Notes under the pieces: generated by a model
The model's input: only the letters and a program-made list of their open reading frames with translations
Told to the model about the DNA's origin: nothing
The model's database searches: none
From: Dietzia sp. B32
GTDB lineage: Bacteria > Actinomycetota > Actinomycetes > Mycobacteriales > Mycobacteriaceae
Length of the DNA stretch: 64,000 nucleotides
Direction: 5' to 3'
NCBI RefSeq assembly: GCF_024732245.1
Contig: NZ_CP093845.1
Location: 1-64,000 of the forward strand
Made by a program: the position numbers and the translations under genes
Part shown: positions 34,910 through 43,200 of the stretch, one piece after another
How positions within the stretch are numbered: position 1 is the first letter of the stretch
Layout of the letters: every line of letters starts with the position of its first letter

Positions 34910-35803
34910 ATGCGACCCGATCTCTCTTCCTACCGCCACCTCGTCTCAGGGAAGGTCCGCGAGCTGTACGAGGTCGACGACGAGACGCTGCTCCTGGTGG
35001 CCACCGACCGGATCTCCGCCTACGACCACATCCTCGGCACGCCCATTCCCGACAAGGGTCGCGTGCTCACCGCGATGAGCGCGTATTTCTTCGACGTGCT
35101 GGACGTACCCAACCACCTCGCCGGGCCGCTCGACGACGAGCGCATCCCGGCCGAGGTACTGGGGCGTGCGATGGTCGTGCGCCGACTCGACATGGTGCAG
35201 GCCGAGTGTGTGGCCCGTGGGTACCTCACCGGGTCGGGCATCGTCGAGTACCGGCAGTCGGGGACGGTCTGTGGCATCGAGCTGCCCGGCGGGCTGGTCG
35301 AGGCCAGCCGGCTGCCCGAGCCGATCTTCACCCCGGCCACCAAGGCGGCGGTGGGGGACCACGACGAGAACATCTCGTTCGATCAGCTCACCGGGATCGT
35401 CGGGGCCGAGCTCGCCGAGCGTCTGCGGTCGGCCACGCTCGACATCTACTCACGGGCCGCGGAGATCGCCGCCGACCGCGGTGTGCTGCTCGCGGACACC
35501 AAGTTCGAGTTCGGGCTCGCGGACGGGGAGCTGATCCTCGCCGACGAGGTGCTCACCCCCGACTCGTCGCGGTACTGGCCCGCTGACGGGTACGCCCCGG
35601 GGCGCGTGCAGCCCAGCTTCGACAAGCAGTACGTCAGGGACTGGCTCACCGGCCCCGAGGCGGGGTGGAACAAGGATGCCGACACGCCGCCGCCGGCGCT
35701 GCCGCAGGAGGTCGTGGACGCGACCCGGGCCCGCTACATCGAGGCGTACGAGCGCATCTCCGGTCTGTCGTTCTCCGACTGGATCGGCGGTGACGACGCG
35801 TGA
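34910..35803 (+). CDS. purC: SAICAR synthetase, PurC
   Basis: 297 residues. The start [24 protein letters not shown] is the family N-terminus, with [17 protein letters not shown] and DTKFEFG as the nucleotide and CAIR-binding motifs. It joins CAIR and aspartate using ATP. TACTCT lies seven bases before the ATG, so it is leaderless. The stop overlaps the next start as GTGA, coupling purC to the peptidase gene, as in the M. tuberculosis Rv0780-Rv0782 order. Confidence 0.97.
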   Translation: MRPDLSSYRHLVSGKVRELYEVDDETLLLVATDRISAYDHILGTPIPDKGRVLTAMSAYFFDVLDVPNHLAGPLDDERIPAEVLGRAMVVRRLDMVQAECVARGYLTGSGIVEYRQSGTVCGIELPGGLVEASRLPEPIFTPATKAAVGDHDENISFDQLTGIVGAELAERLRSATLDIYSRAAEIAADRGVLLADTKFEFGLADGELILADEVLTPDSSRYWPADGYAPGRVQPSFDKQYVRDWLTGPEAGWNKDADTPPPALPQEVVDATRARYIEAYERISGLSFSDWIGGDDA

Positions 35804-38058
35804 GCACTCCGGACACGACCGACGTCGTCGCCCCCGCCAGCACCGGCACCGCGGCCACCGCGGCCAACACGGGACAGCCGCCCACGCCGCCGCAGGCCGA
35901 GCGTCGACCGCACCGGCGTGAGCACCACGGCCGCGTCTTCGTCGACGACTACGAGTGGCTGCGCGACAAGGACGCCCCCGCGACGCGCGCATACCTCGAG
36001 GCGGAGAACGCGTACACCGACGCGATGACCGCCGACCTCAAGCCGTTGGAGGACGAGGTCTACGAGGAGATCCGATCCCGCGTCAAGGAGACCGACATGT
36101 CGGTGCCCGTGCGCGCGGGCGGCTGGTGGTACTTCTCGCGCACCGAGGAGGGCCGGTCGTACGCGCGCCACTGCCGGGTCCCGGTCCCGCAGCGGTACAT
36201 CGACGACCCGTCGGATCCCGAGGGCTGGGCCCCGCCGGAGGTCTCCCCGGGCGTGGAACTCCCGGGAGAGCAGCTGCTCCTCGACGGCAACGCCGAGGCG
36301 GAGGGGCACGACTACTTCGCTCTGGGCGCGTTCTCGGTGAGCCATGACGGGCGGGCCCTGGCCTGGGCCACCGACACCGAGGGCGACGAGCGGTACACGC
36401 TGCGCTTCCGTTCGCTCGACCCGGACTACACGGCCCCCGACGAGGAGATCTCCGGCATCGCGGCCGGGGTGACGTGGTCCCGCGACGGCCGGTATGTCTT
36501 CTACGTGACGGTCGACGACGCCTGGCGGCCGGACACGGTCTGGCGTCACCGGCTGGGCACGACGAGGGACGACGACGACAAGGTGTTCCACGAGCCCGAC
36601 GAGTCCTACTGGATCGGGGTCGGCGAGACACGCAGCGAGAAGTTCCTGCAGATAGCGGCGGGGTCCAAGATCACCACGGAGGTGTGGTGCCTCGACGCCG
36701 ACGATCCCGCCGGCGAGTTCTGGTGCGTCCGGCCCCGGCAGGAGGGCGTCGAGTACGACGTCGAGCACGCCGTGGTGGGCGGCGAGGACCGGTTCATCAT
36801 CACCCACAACGACGGTGCGCCGAACTCCGAGATCGTCGAGGCGCCGGTCGGGCCGGTCGAGGGCGACTTCGGCGACCTGCGCACGCTGGTGGCCCACCGG
36901 GACGACGTCCGACTGGAGGGCGTGGACGCCTTCGCGCGGGTCCTGGTGCTGGGCTACCGGGAGGGGGCGCTGCCGCGCTTCGGGCTGATGCCTCTCGACC
37001 GGGAGTCCACGGCCGGGGTGGAGGCGTATTCCCGGTTCGAACCAGTCGAGTTCGACGAGGAGCTGTTCACCTCCGGGCCCGGGTCCAACCCGGAGTGGGA
37101 CGCACCGGTCCTGCGGTTCGGCTTCGGTTCGTTCGTCACTCCGGGTCGCGTCTACTCGCTCGACCTGGCTTCCGGCGAGCGAACGCTGCTGCGCGAGCAG
37201 GAGGTGCTCGGCGGGTACGACCCGAGCGGGTTCGTGCAGCGCCGGGACTGGGCCACGGCCATCGACGGCACCCGGGTACCGATCTCGCTGGTGATGTCCA
37301 CCGACACCGCCGCCCGCGTCGACGCCGGTGAGCAGGTGCCGACTCTGCTGTACGGCTACGGCTCGTATGAGACCAGCATCGACCCCGCGTTCTCGGTGGC
37401 CAGGCTCTCGCTGCTCGACCGGGGTATGGCGTACGCCGTCGCCCACGTCCGCGGGGGCGGCGAGATGGGGCGTCTCTGGTACGAGAACGGCAAGACGCTC
37501 ACCAAGCGCAACACCTTCACCGACTTCGTCGACTGCGCCCGCCACCTGATCGACTCGGGGCTCACCGCGCCGGACCGTCTGGTGGCCGAGGGCGGCAGCG
37601 CCGGGGGACTGCTCATGGGCGCAGTGGCCAACCTCGCCCCCGAGCTGTTCGCGGGGATCCAGGCCGTGGTCCCGTTCGTCGACCCGCTCACCTCGATCCT
37701 CATGCCGGAGCTGCCGCTGACGGTGATCGAGTGGGACGAGTGGGGCGATCCGCTGCACTCGGAGGAGGTCTACGAATACATGGCCTCCTACGCTCCGTAC
37801 GAGAACATCGAGGCCAGGGACTACCCGGCGATCCTCGCGGTGACCTCTCTCAACGACACCCGGGTGCTGTACGTGGAGCCCGCCAAGTGGGTGGCCAAGC
37901 TGCGCGCCGTGGCCCCGTCGGCGAACTCGACGGACCGGCCGGTGCTTCTGCGCTGCGAGATGAGCGCGGGGCACGGGGGAGTGTCCGGACGCTACGAGCG
38001 GTGGCGTCAGACCGCCTTCGAGTACGCGTGGACGGTCCGCACGGCCGGCGCAGGCTAG
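35800..38058 (+). CDS. ptrB: Oligopeptidase B-like serine peptidase (S9A)
   Basis: 752 residues. An N-terminal seven-bladed propeller (about 90-460) is followed by a prolyl-oligopeptidase hydrolase domain with nucleophile Ser600 in GGSAGG and His725 in GHGGVSGR; the aspartate is expected near 690 ([12 protein letters not shown]). Oligopeptidase B cuts short peptides after basic residues. The GTG start overlaps the purC stop. The N-terminal 40 residues are Thr/Ala/Pro-rich. It is convergent with a membrane gene, with a large hairpin between them. Confidence 0.95.
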   Translation: MSTPDTTDVVAPASTGTAATAANTGQPPTPPQAERRPHRREHHGRVFVDDYEWLRDKDAPATRAYLEAENAYTDAMTADLKPLEDEVYEEIRSRVKETDMSVPVRAGGWWYFSRTEEGRSYARHCRVPVPQRYIDDPSDPEGWAPPEVSPGVELPGEQLLLDGNAEAEGHDYFALGAFSVSHDGRALAWATDTEGDERYTLRFRSLDPDYTAPDEEISGIAAGVTWSRDGRYVFYVTVDDAWRPDTVWRHRLGTTRDDDDKVFHEPDESYWIGVGETRSEKFLQIAAGSKITTEVWCLDADDPAGEFWCVRPRQEGVEYDVEHAVVGGEDRFIITHNDGAPNSEIVEAPVGPVEGDFGDLRTLVAHRDDVRLEGVDAFARVLVLGYREGALPRFGLMPLDRESTAGVEAYSRFEPVEFDEELFTSGPGSNPEWDAPVLRFGFGSFVTPGRVYSLDLASGERTLLREQEVLGGYDPSGFVQRRDWATAIDGTRVPISLVMSTDTAARVDAGEQVPTLLYGYGSYETSIDPAFSVARLSLLDRGMAYAVAHVRGGGEMGRLWYENGKTLTKRNTFTDFVDCARHLIDSGLTAPDRLVAEGGSAGGLLMGAVANLAPELFAGIQAVVPFVDPLTSILMPELPLTVIEWDEWGDPLHSEEVYEYMASYAPYENIEARDYPAILAVTSLNDTRVLYVEPAKWVAKLRAVAPSANSTDRPVLLRCEMSAGHGGVSGRYERWRQTAFEYAWTVRTAGAG

Positions 38059-38089
38059 GCCGGACGCGCCGCCCCACTTATCCCGGCAT

Positions 38090-38151
38090 CCGCGCGCAAT
38101 CACTGCAGCCGCACACAAGAATTCGTGTGCGGCTGCAGTGATTGCGCGCGG
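38090..38151. terminator. 27-bp perfect hairpin between convergent genes
   Basis: Arms 38090-38116 and 38125-38151 are exact reverse complements over 27 bases with an 8-base loop (AAGAATTC). It sits between ptrB and the convergent membrane gene and is far longer than a usual terminator stem. It is probably a bidirectional transcription terminator, but a mobile-element remnant or protein-binding site is possible. Confidence 0.75.
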
Positions 38152-38180
38152 CCGTGCTCGGCGACGCCGGTCAGTGCCCG

Positions 38181-38732
38181 TCAGTGCCCGTCGGGAGTGG
38201 GCTCCGCGACGTCGTCCGGGCTCTCGGGGGCCATGGTGCCCGCCATCGCGGCGGCGGGGATGACGGCACCGGCGAGGAACGTGAGGATGCCCAGACCGCC
38301 CATCATGTAGGCGAGCCGGTGCCCGTCTCCGATCTCCAAGCTCGAGCCGAAGATCAGCACCATCGAGATCACGAACAGTCCGCCGGTGACCAGCGAGAGC
38401 GCCCGCGAGCGTGCCTCCAGGAGCGTCGCCAGTTCGAACTCGTCCAGGTATCGGGCGGGGGCGGTGTCCTTGGAGTCGATGGTGATGCGCAACATCGTCC
38501 AGACGACGCAGATCACCACGGTCATGGGGAGCCAGGCCAGGATGATCGGGAACCAGAAGTAGCCCGCCACCGCGATCGTGGCCATGAACGCAAGGCTCGC
38601 CCAGTTCAGGCGGACGAGCAGTCGGCGACGTGCCGGGGTCCTCCACGACGGGAGTCTGCCCTCCGTCCGGGTCTGCATCCTCTCGAAGCGCTGCTCGGAT
38701 CGGGTGAGGGTGTCGACGCGGTAGCTGGTCAT
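38181..38732 (-). CDS. Four-helix membrane protein of unknown function
   Basis: 183 residues. The basic N-terminus is followed by two membrane segments (about 45-60 and 65-84), a cytoplasmic DEFELATLLEARSRALSLV linker, then two more (about 115-135 and 140-165) and a short acidic tail ending in His. Its ATG overlaps the stop of the upstream HTH gene as ATGA, so it is coupled to that regulator. Such pairs of a small XRE regulator with a DUF2178-like membrane protein are common in actinobacteria and archaea; the role is unknown. Confidence 0.72.
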   Translation of the reverse strand: MTSYRVDTLTRSEQRFERMQTRTEGRLPSWRTPARRRLLVRLNWASLAFMATIAVAGYFWFPIILAWLPMTVVICVVWTMLRITIDSKDTAPARYLDEFELATLLEARSRALSLVTGGLFVISMVLIFGSSLEIGDGHRLAYMMGGLGILTFLAGAVIPAAAMAGTMAPESPDDVAEPTPDGH

Positions 38733-39007
38733 GATCGGTCCTCTCGGGTGCGGCGGTAGATCTCGGCGGACATCGGCTGGAACTCCTCGCGGGAGAAGAC
38801 GGCTTCGACGGGCAGGTCGAAGACCGCGCAGATCCGGAAGGCCAGATCCAGGCTCGGGTAGTGATCGCCTCTCTCGAGGGCCCCCACGGTCTGGGGGTTG
38901 ACCTCGATCTGCTCGGCGAGCGCCGCCCGGCTCAGGCGGTGTTCGGCCCGCAGCACGGCGATCCGGTTGTGGATGGGGAGCTTTTCTCCCCTTCGGACTG
39001 GGCTCAT
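38729..39007 (-). CDS. XRE-family HTH regulator
   Basis: 92 residues. The Cro/C1-type helix-turn-helix spans about 12-66: IAVLRAEHRLSRAALAEQIE, then NPQTVGALERGDHYPSLDLA. The order resembles the small YozG-type regulators that lie before a membrane partner. The ATG at 39007 is leaderless: TTGACA (39038-39043) and AACACT (on the minus strand, 39015-39020) are 17 bases apart, seven bases before the ATG. A 16-base inverted repeat lies within this promoter. Confidence 0.88.
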   Translation of the reverse strand: MSPVRRGEKLPIHNRIAVLRAEHRLSRAALAEQIEVNPQTVGALERGDHYPSLDLAFRICAVFDLPVEAVFSREEFQPMSAEIYRRTREDRS

Positions 39008-39014
39008 GTATCTA

Positions 39015-39043
39015 AGTGTTGGGAAAACCCAACGATTTGTCAA
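39015..39043 (-). promoter_or_regulatory. Promoter of the XRE gene with embedded operator
   Basis: Minus-strand -35 TTGACA (39038-39043) and -10 AACACT (39015-39020) have a 17-base spacer. The spacer carries GTTGGG-TTTT-CCCAAC (39018-39033), a perfect inverted repeat. A bound regulator, most simply the XRE protein itself, would block RNA polymerase. Confidence 0.7.
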
Positions 39044-39070
39044 TGGCCGGGACCGAGTAGGCTGGGTCAC

Positions 39071-39568
39071 ATGAGCAGCGGAAGCGTCCACGACATCTCC
39101 TTCACCACCATCGACGGCGAGCAGGCGAGCCTCTCCGACTACGCGGGTCACGCGGTCCTCGTGGTCAACGTCGCCAGCGAGTGCGGCCTCACACCGCAGT
39201 ACGAGGGCTTGCAGGAGCTGGCGGATGACTACCGCGACCGCGGGCTCTTCGTCCTCGGGTTCCCGTGCAACCAGTTCATGGGCCAGGAGCCCGGGGACGA
39301 GGACACCATCAAGGAGTTCACCTCCGGCAAGTACGGGATCACCTTCCCGCTCGCGGCCAAGGTCGACGTGAACGGCCCCGACCGCCACCCGCTCTACGCC
39401 GAGCTGACTAAGACCGCCGATTCCGACGGTGAGGCGGGGGACGTTCAGTGGAACTTCGAGAAGTTCCTGCTCTCGCCCGAGGGGGAGGTCGTGGCGCGGT
39501 TCCGTCCCAAGGTCGAGCCCGGTGCCCCCGAACTGGTGGAAGCGCTCGAGGAGACACTTCCGATCTGA
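39071..39568 (+). CDS. Glutathione peroxidase-family thiol peroxidase
   Basis: 165 residues of the GPx fold: peroxidatic Cys38 in NVASECGLT, Gln and Asn in FPCNQF (64-69), and Trp127 in WNF. In organisms using mycothiol and thioredoxin such enzymes reduce hydroperoxides by thioredoxin rather than glutathione; no clear resolving cysteine is seen in the usual loop other than Cys66. TAGGCT lies seven bases before the ATG, which favours this start over longer frames. Confidence 0.93.
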   Translation: MSSGSVHDISFTTIDGEQASLSDYAGHAVLVVNVASECGLTPQYEGLQELADDYRDRGLFVLGFPCNQFMGQEPGDEDTIKEFTSGKYGITFPLAAKVDVNGPDRHPLYAELTKTADSDGEAGDVQWNFEKFLLSPEGEVVARFRPKVEPGAPELVEALEETLPI

Positions 39569-39654
39569 GGGCGTGTGCAGCGATATCGGGCCCGGCAACG
39601 TGGCGTACACCTCGCCGTCGTCGCCTGGTCACCCCTCCCTGACACGATGGCCGC

Positions 39655-40359
39655 ATGACACCGCGCCTCATCGTCTCGGTCTCCGGGCTCCGCGACACCA
39701 CCCTCGACGACGCCGTCGACCTGGTCGGTGAGCTCGAGCGACGTTCCGTGCCCGTCTCCCTTCTCGTGGCGCCACGGCGAGGGCACGAGTACCGGCTCGC
39801 CGAGGACGCGGGCACCCAGGACTGGCTGCGGCACCGCCGCGCGCAGGGCGACGCGATCGTGCTGGGCGGCTACGACGACGCCGCGACCAAGCCGCGCAGG
39901 CCCGAGTTCGCCTCCATCGGACCCGCCGAGGCGGCCGTGCGCCTCGCCGCCGCCGACCGGCTCATGGCCGAGATGGGCCTGCGGACCCGGGTGTTCGCGC
40001 CGCCCCGCTGGAACGCCTCACCCGGATGCCTCAAGGCCCTGCCCGGGGCTGGCTTCCGGGTGTGCGCCGCACTGGCCGGTGTCCACGACGTGGTCCGCGG
40101 CACCACCCAGCGGGGTCGGGCGCTCTCGATCGGGGAGGGCTTCGTCGCCGACGGCTGGTGGTGCCGGGCACTCGTCGCCGCGGCCGGACGCACCGCCGGG
40201 GCCGGTGGGCTCGTCCGGCTCAACATCTCGGCCACGCAACTCTCGCGGCGGGCGCCCCGGGCGGCGCTGCTCGACGCGGTCGATCTGGTGGCCGGCGAGC
40301 GCGGCGCGCAGGTCGCCCGGTACGAGTGGTCCCCGGTCGCGCTCGTGGGCGCCGCGTGA
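39655..40359 (+). CDS. Polysaccharide deacetylase-like protein (DUF2334)
   Basis: 234 residues. The DUF2334 branch of polysaccharide-deacetylase folds is suggested by SVSGLRDTTLDDAVDLVGELERRSVPVSLLV at the N-terminus and FAPPRWNASPGCLKALPGAGFR in the middle. The metal-binding Asp and His of active deacetylases are not complete, so enzymatic activity is uncertain. No signal peptide is present. It lies upstream of purS on the same strand. Confidence 0.72.
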   Translation: MTPRLIVSVSGLRDTTLDDAVDLVGELERRSVPVSLLVAPRRGHEYRLAEDAGTQDWLRHRRAQGDAIVLGGYDDAATKPRRPEFASIGPAEAAVRLAAADRLMAEMGLRTRVFAPPRWNASPGCLKALPGAGFRVCAALAGVHDVVRGTTQRGRALSIGEGFVADGWWCRALVAAAGRTAGAGGLVRLNISATQLSRRAPRAALLDAVDLVAGERGAQVARYEWSPVALVGAA

Positions 40360-40457
40360 GCTTTCGGTCCCGCGATCAGCGGCGGGTAGGATCGGGCGGT
40401 GAGTCCCGGCCGGTCCGGGACCGTCCCGCGTAGCCGTCCGATCGAGGAGATCCCACC

Positions 40458-40712
40458 GTGGCCCGAGTCGTCGTCGAAGTCATGCCCAAGGCCGAAATCC
40501 TCGATCCGCAGGGTCAGGCCATCCACCGAGCGCTCGGCCGCCTGGGCCACGGCGGCGTCACCGACGTCCGGCAGGGCAAGCGGTTCGAGCTCGAGGTCGC
40601 CGACGGTGTGTCGGACGCCGAGCTCGAGGAGATCGCCTCGTCGCTGCTGGCCAACACGGTGATCGAGGACTGGAAGGTCGTCCGCGTGGACACCGCGGAG
40701 GCGGCCTCGTGA
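40458..40712 (+). CDS. purS: Phosphoribosylformylglycinamidine synthase subunit PurS
   Basis: 84 residues, the small ferredoxin-like dimerising subunit that links PurQ and PurL in the FGAM synthetase complex. [19 protein letters not shown] and the [13 protein letters not shown] core are typical. GTG start with GAGGAG upstream. A TAGGAT at 40387-40392 gives a possible -10, with a GC-rich hairpin in the leader. Its stop overlaps purQ as GTGA. Confidence 0.96.
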   Translation: MARVVVEVMPKAEILDPQGQAIHRALGRLGHGGVTDVRQGKRFELEVADGVSDAELEEIASSLLANTVIEDWKVVRVDTAEAAS

Positions 40713-41386
40713 CCGCACGGATCGGCGTCATCACCTTCCCCGGCACTCTCGACGACATCGACGCCTCTCGCGCCATCACCCGGGCCGGCGGCGAGGCCGT
40801 CTCGCTGTGGCACGACGACGCGGACCTCAAGGGCGTCGACGCGGTGGTGGTCCCCGGCGGTTTCTCCTACGGCGACTACCTTCGCTGCGGCGCGATCGCC
40901 TCGATGGCCCCCGTCATGGGTGAGGTCATCTCGGCAGCCAAGGGTGGCATGCCCGTCCTGGGCATCTGCAACGGCTTCCAGATCCTGTGCGAGGCCGGAC
41001 TGCTCCCCGGCGCCATGGGACGCAACCGCGACATGCACTTCATCTGCCGTGACGAGTGGCTGCGGGTGGAGAACAACGGCACCGCCTGGACCTCCCGGTT
41101 CGAGCAGGGTGCCGAGATCCTCATTCCTCTCAAGTCCGGCGAGGGGCGCTACATGGCCACGCCCGAGACCATCGAGCAGCTCGAGGGCGAGGGGCGCGTG
41201 GTCTTCCGCTTCGCGAGCGACGCCCCCAACGGATCCACCAACAACATCGCGGGCATCAGCTCCGCCAACGGGCGCGTGGTGGGCCTCATGCCGCACCCCG
41301 AGCATGCGATCGACCCGCTGACCGGCCCCTCCGACGACGGGCTGGGACTGTTCCTGTCCGCGCTGGACACGGTCGTGAAGGTCTAG
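40709..41386 (+). CDS. purQ: Phosphoribosylformylglycinamidine synthase glutaminase, PurQ
   Basis: 225 residues, class I glutamine amidotransferase. The nucleophile Cys87 is in GICNGFQIL, with the His-Glu pair in MPHPEHA. It supplies ammonia to PurL. GTG start overlapping the purS stop. It is followed by a strong terminator at 41425-41460; purL itself lies 1.8 kb downstream behind another gene. Confidence 0.97.
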   Translation: MTARIGVITFPGTLDDIDASRAITRAGGEAVSLWHDDADLKGVDAVVVPGGFSYGDYLRCGAIASMAPVMGEVISAAKGGMPVLGICNGFQILCEAGLLPGAMGRNRDMHFICRDEWLRVENNGTAWTSRFEQGAEILIPLKSGEGRYMATPETIEQLEGEGRVVFRFASDAPNGSTNNIAGISSANGRVVGLMPHPEHAIDPLTGPSDDGLGLFLSALDTVVKV

Positions 41387-41424
41387 GTCCGAATTCGGGC
41401 GCCGCACGGCGCCGACGCCATAGC

Positions 41425-41460
41425 GAAGGGCCCGCTGGGATTGCTCCCGGCGGGCCCTTC
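41425..41460. terminator. Bidirectional terminator after purQ
   Basis: Arms 41425-41439 and 41446-41460 pair over 15 positions (one G-U) around ATTGCT. It ends purQ on the plus strand and the small gene at 41475-41663 on the minus strand. Confidence 0.85.
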
Positions 41461-41474
41461 GGTGTTGCGCCTGA

Positions 41475-41663
41475 TCAGGCGAGGCCGCCCGTGCTGCCCA
41501 GGTCGGCGCCGAAGCTGCCGATGAGGCCCAGGAGCAGGTTCGGGAGGAGGAACGCGGCACCGACGAGCGTGTCGATGGCCGACGAGCCGGTCTCCGGCAG
41601 GCTGCCGGAGAACTCCGCGCTGAGGGGGGTGGTGAATTCGGCGATCGAACCGGTGAGGTCCAT
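41475..41663 (-). CDS. 62-residue small acidic-hydrophobic protein
   Basis: 62 residues beginning MDLTGSIAEFTTPLS, with a single hydrophobic stretch at about 33-52 and a Gly-rich C-terminus; no signal peptide, no basic residue. The net charge is negative. A strong AAAGGAGA precedes the ATG. The pattern (MDL start, short acidic helix, no signal) recalls PorH/PorA cell-wall channel peptides of Corynebacterium, but this is only a resemblance. It has its own promoter region with a CRP-type site. Function unknown. Confidence 0.72.
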   Translation of the reverse strand: MDLTGSIAEFTTPLSAEFSGSLPETGSSAIDTLVGAAFLLPNLLLGLIGSFGADLGSTGGLA

Positions 41664-41785
41664 GGGGTCTCCTTTAAGAAATTCGCTCCGACATGATCGG
41701 GGCGAGGTGCGGCGACCCGGGTGGTCGCGCGCGCGAGATGATTTTGCACCCCCGTGGTGGTCGTTTGTTCAACTTTCTTCACATC

Positions 41786-41801
41786 AGTGACAGACGTCAC
41801 T
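41786..41801. promoter_or_regulatory. CRP/GlxR-type site between the small gene and the reductase gene
   Basis: AGTGA-CAGACG-TCACT fits the CRP/GlxR consensus TGTGA-N6-TCACA with both half-sites symmetric. It lies 122 bases upstream of the small gene on the minus strand and 70 upstream of the gene at 41872. On the minus strand TTGAAC (41769-41774) follows just downstream, a possible -35. Confidence 0.5.
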
Positions 41802-41871
41802 TCCGACACTCGAATCCTCTCGCGACCCCTGCGTCGCTCGCCGGGCGCCGTCGATGCGGTAGAACCGTGGA

Positions 41872-43083
41872 ATGAGCGAAGCACACAGCCAGCCCGCCTC
41901 GGCCTCCGACAAGGCCGACCGTCCGTTCGACATCGTGCTCTACGGTGCGACCGGCTTCACCGGGGGCCTCGTCGCCGAGTACCTCATGCAGAACATGCCG
42001 GTGGGCGGCTCCTGGGCGGTCGCCGGCCGTAACCGGACGAAGCTCGACGCGATCGTCGCGCGACTGGCGAGCGAGATGCCCGACGTCCCCGCGCCCGGGG
42101 TCGTCGTCGCCGACACCGACGACGCGCGGTCGCTGGACGAGATGGCACGGTCGGCCCGGGTCGTCATCACCACCGTCGGCCCGTATCTCGAATACGGCGA
42201 GCCGCTGGTCGCCGCCTGCGCCGACGCCGGCACCGACTACGTGGACCTGACCGGTGAGCCCGAGTTCGTCGACCGCATGTACCTCGAGTACCACGACGCG
42301 GCCGTGGCCTCCGGCGCACGGATCGTCCACGCCTGTGGATTCGACTCGATCCCCCACGACCTGGGCGTTTTCTACACCATGAAGCAGGTGCCCGAGGGCG
42401 TGCCCGCGGTGGTCTACGGGGCCGTGTACGCGGACGCCCAGTTCTCCGGCGGGACCTTCCACTCGGCCATCGGGCAGTTCGCGCGCCTGCGGGACGCGGC
42501 GAAGACCGCCCGGCTCCGGCGGCAGAAGGAGGGCAAGGTCGCCGGCCGTCGGATCAAGTCGGTCCAGGGCAAGCCGCACCGCGACAGCGTGCTGGGTCGG
42601 TGGCTCGTGCCGCTGCCGACCATCGACCCCCAGGTCGTCCTGCGCTCCGCCGCAGCCCTCGACAGCTACGGCCCGGACTTCACCTACTCGCACTACGCCT
42701 CGGTCGGCTCGCCCGTCACCGCCACGGCCGGGATGGTCGGTGTCGGCGCGGTCGCGCTCGGTTCCCAGATCGGCCCCCTGCGTTCACAGATCCTCAAGCG
42801 GATCGACCGGGGTGCGGGGCCGAGCGAGTCCCGGCGGGCCCGGTCCTCGTTCGACGTCACCTTCGTCGCGCTGGCCGGTGGCCGTCGGGTCGTCACGCGT
42901 GTCTCGGGAGGCGACCCGGGGTACACGGAGACCTCGATGATGCTCGCCGAGTCCGCGCTGTGCCTGGCGTTCGACGAGCTGCCCGCGCTCTCGGGTCAGC
43001 TCACCACGGCACAGGCCATGGGCGACGCCCTCCTCGACCGCGTCCAGCGCGGCGGTCTGACGTTCGAGGTCCTGTCGACCTGA
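41872..43083 (+). CDS. Saccharopine dehydrogenase-like / trans-acting enoyl reductase family protein
   Basis: 403 residues. The N-terminal Rossmann domain has LYGATGFTGGLVAEYL (nucleotide binding, about 23-38) and AGRNRTKLDAI. Family members include the mycobacterial trans-acting enoyl reductase Rv2953 of lipid synthesis and uncharacterised saccharopine-dehydrogenase-like proteins. HACGFDSIPHDLGV near 145 is a conserved family segment. TAGAAC lies six bases before the ATG, consistent with a leaderless start. The substrate is unknown. Confidence 0.88.
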   Translation: MSEAHSQPASASDKADRPFDIVLYGATGFTGGLVAEYLMQNMPVGGSWAVAGRNRTKLDAIVARLASEMPDVPAPGVVVADTDDARSLDEMARSARVVITTVGPYLEYGEPLVAACADAGTDYVDLTGEPEFVDRMYLEYHDAAVASGARIVHACGFDSIPHDLGVFYTMKQVPEGVPAVVYGAVYADAQFSGGTFHSAIGQFARLRDAAKTARLRRQKEGKVAGRRIKSVQGKPHRDSVLGRWLVPLPTIDPQVVLRSAAALDSYGPDFTYSHYASVGSPVTATAGMVGVGAVALGSQIGPLRSQILKRIDRGAGPSESRRARSSFDVTFVALAGGRRVVTRVSGGDPGYTETSMMLAESALCLAFDELPALSGQLTTAQAMGDALLDRVQRGGLTFEVLST

Positions 43084-43200
43084 CCCGGGAGTGCTCGGGG
43101 GACGTCACGGGAGCGCCGGAGGGGCGCCGCACGACCCCGCTCGAGGTGGCGGCGCGGGCGTGGATTCGCCACCGGGTGGGGGCCGACTAGACTCGGCCCC

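Noticed and set aside
35734-38646. A 970-codon open frame on the minus strand across ptrB
   Set aside because: It is antisense to a well-supported peptidase gene, lacks recognisable domains and has the Arg/Pro/Gly-rich composition of high-GC shadow frames.
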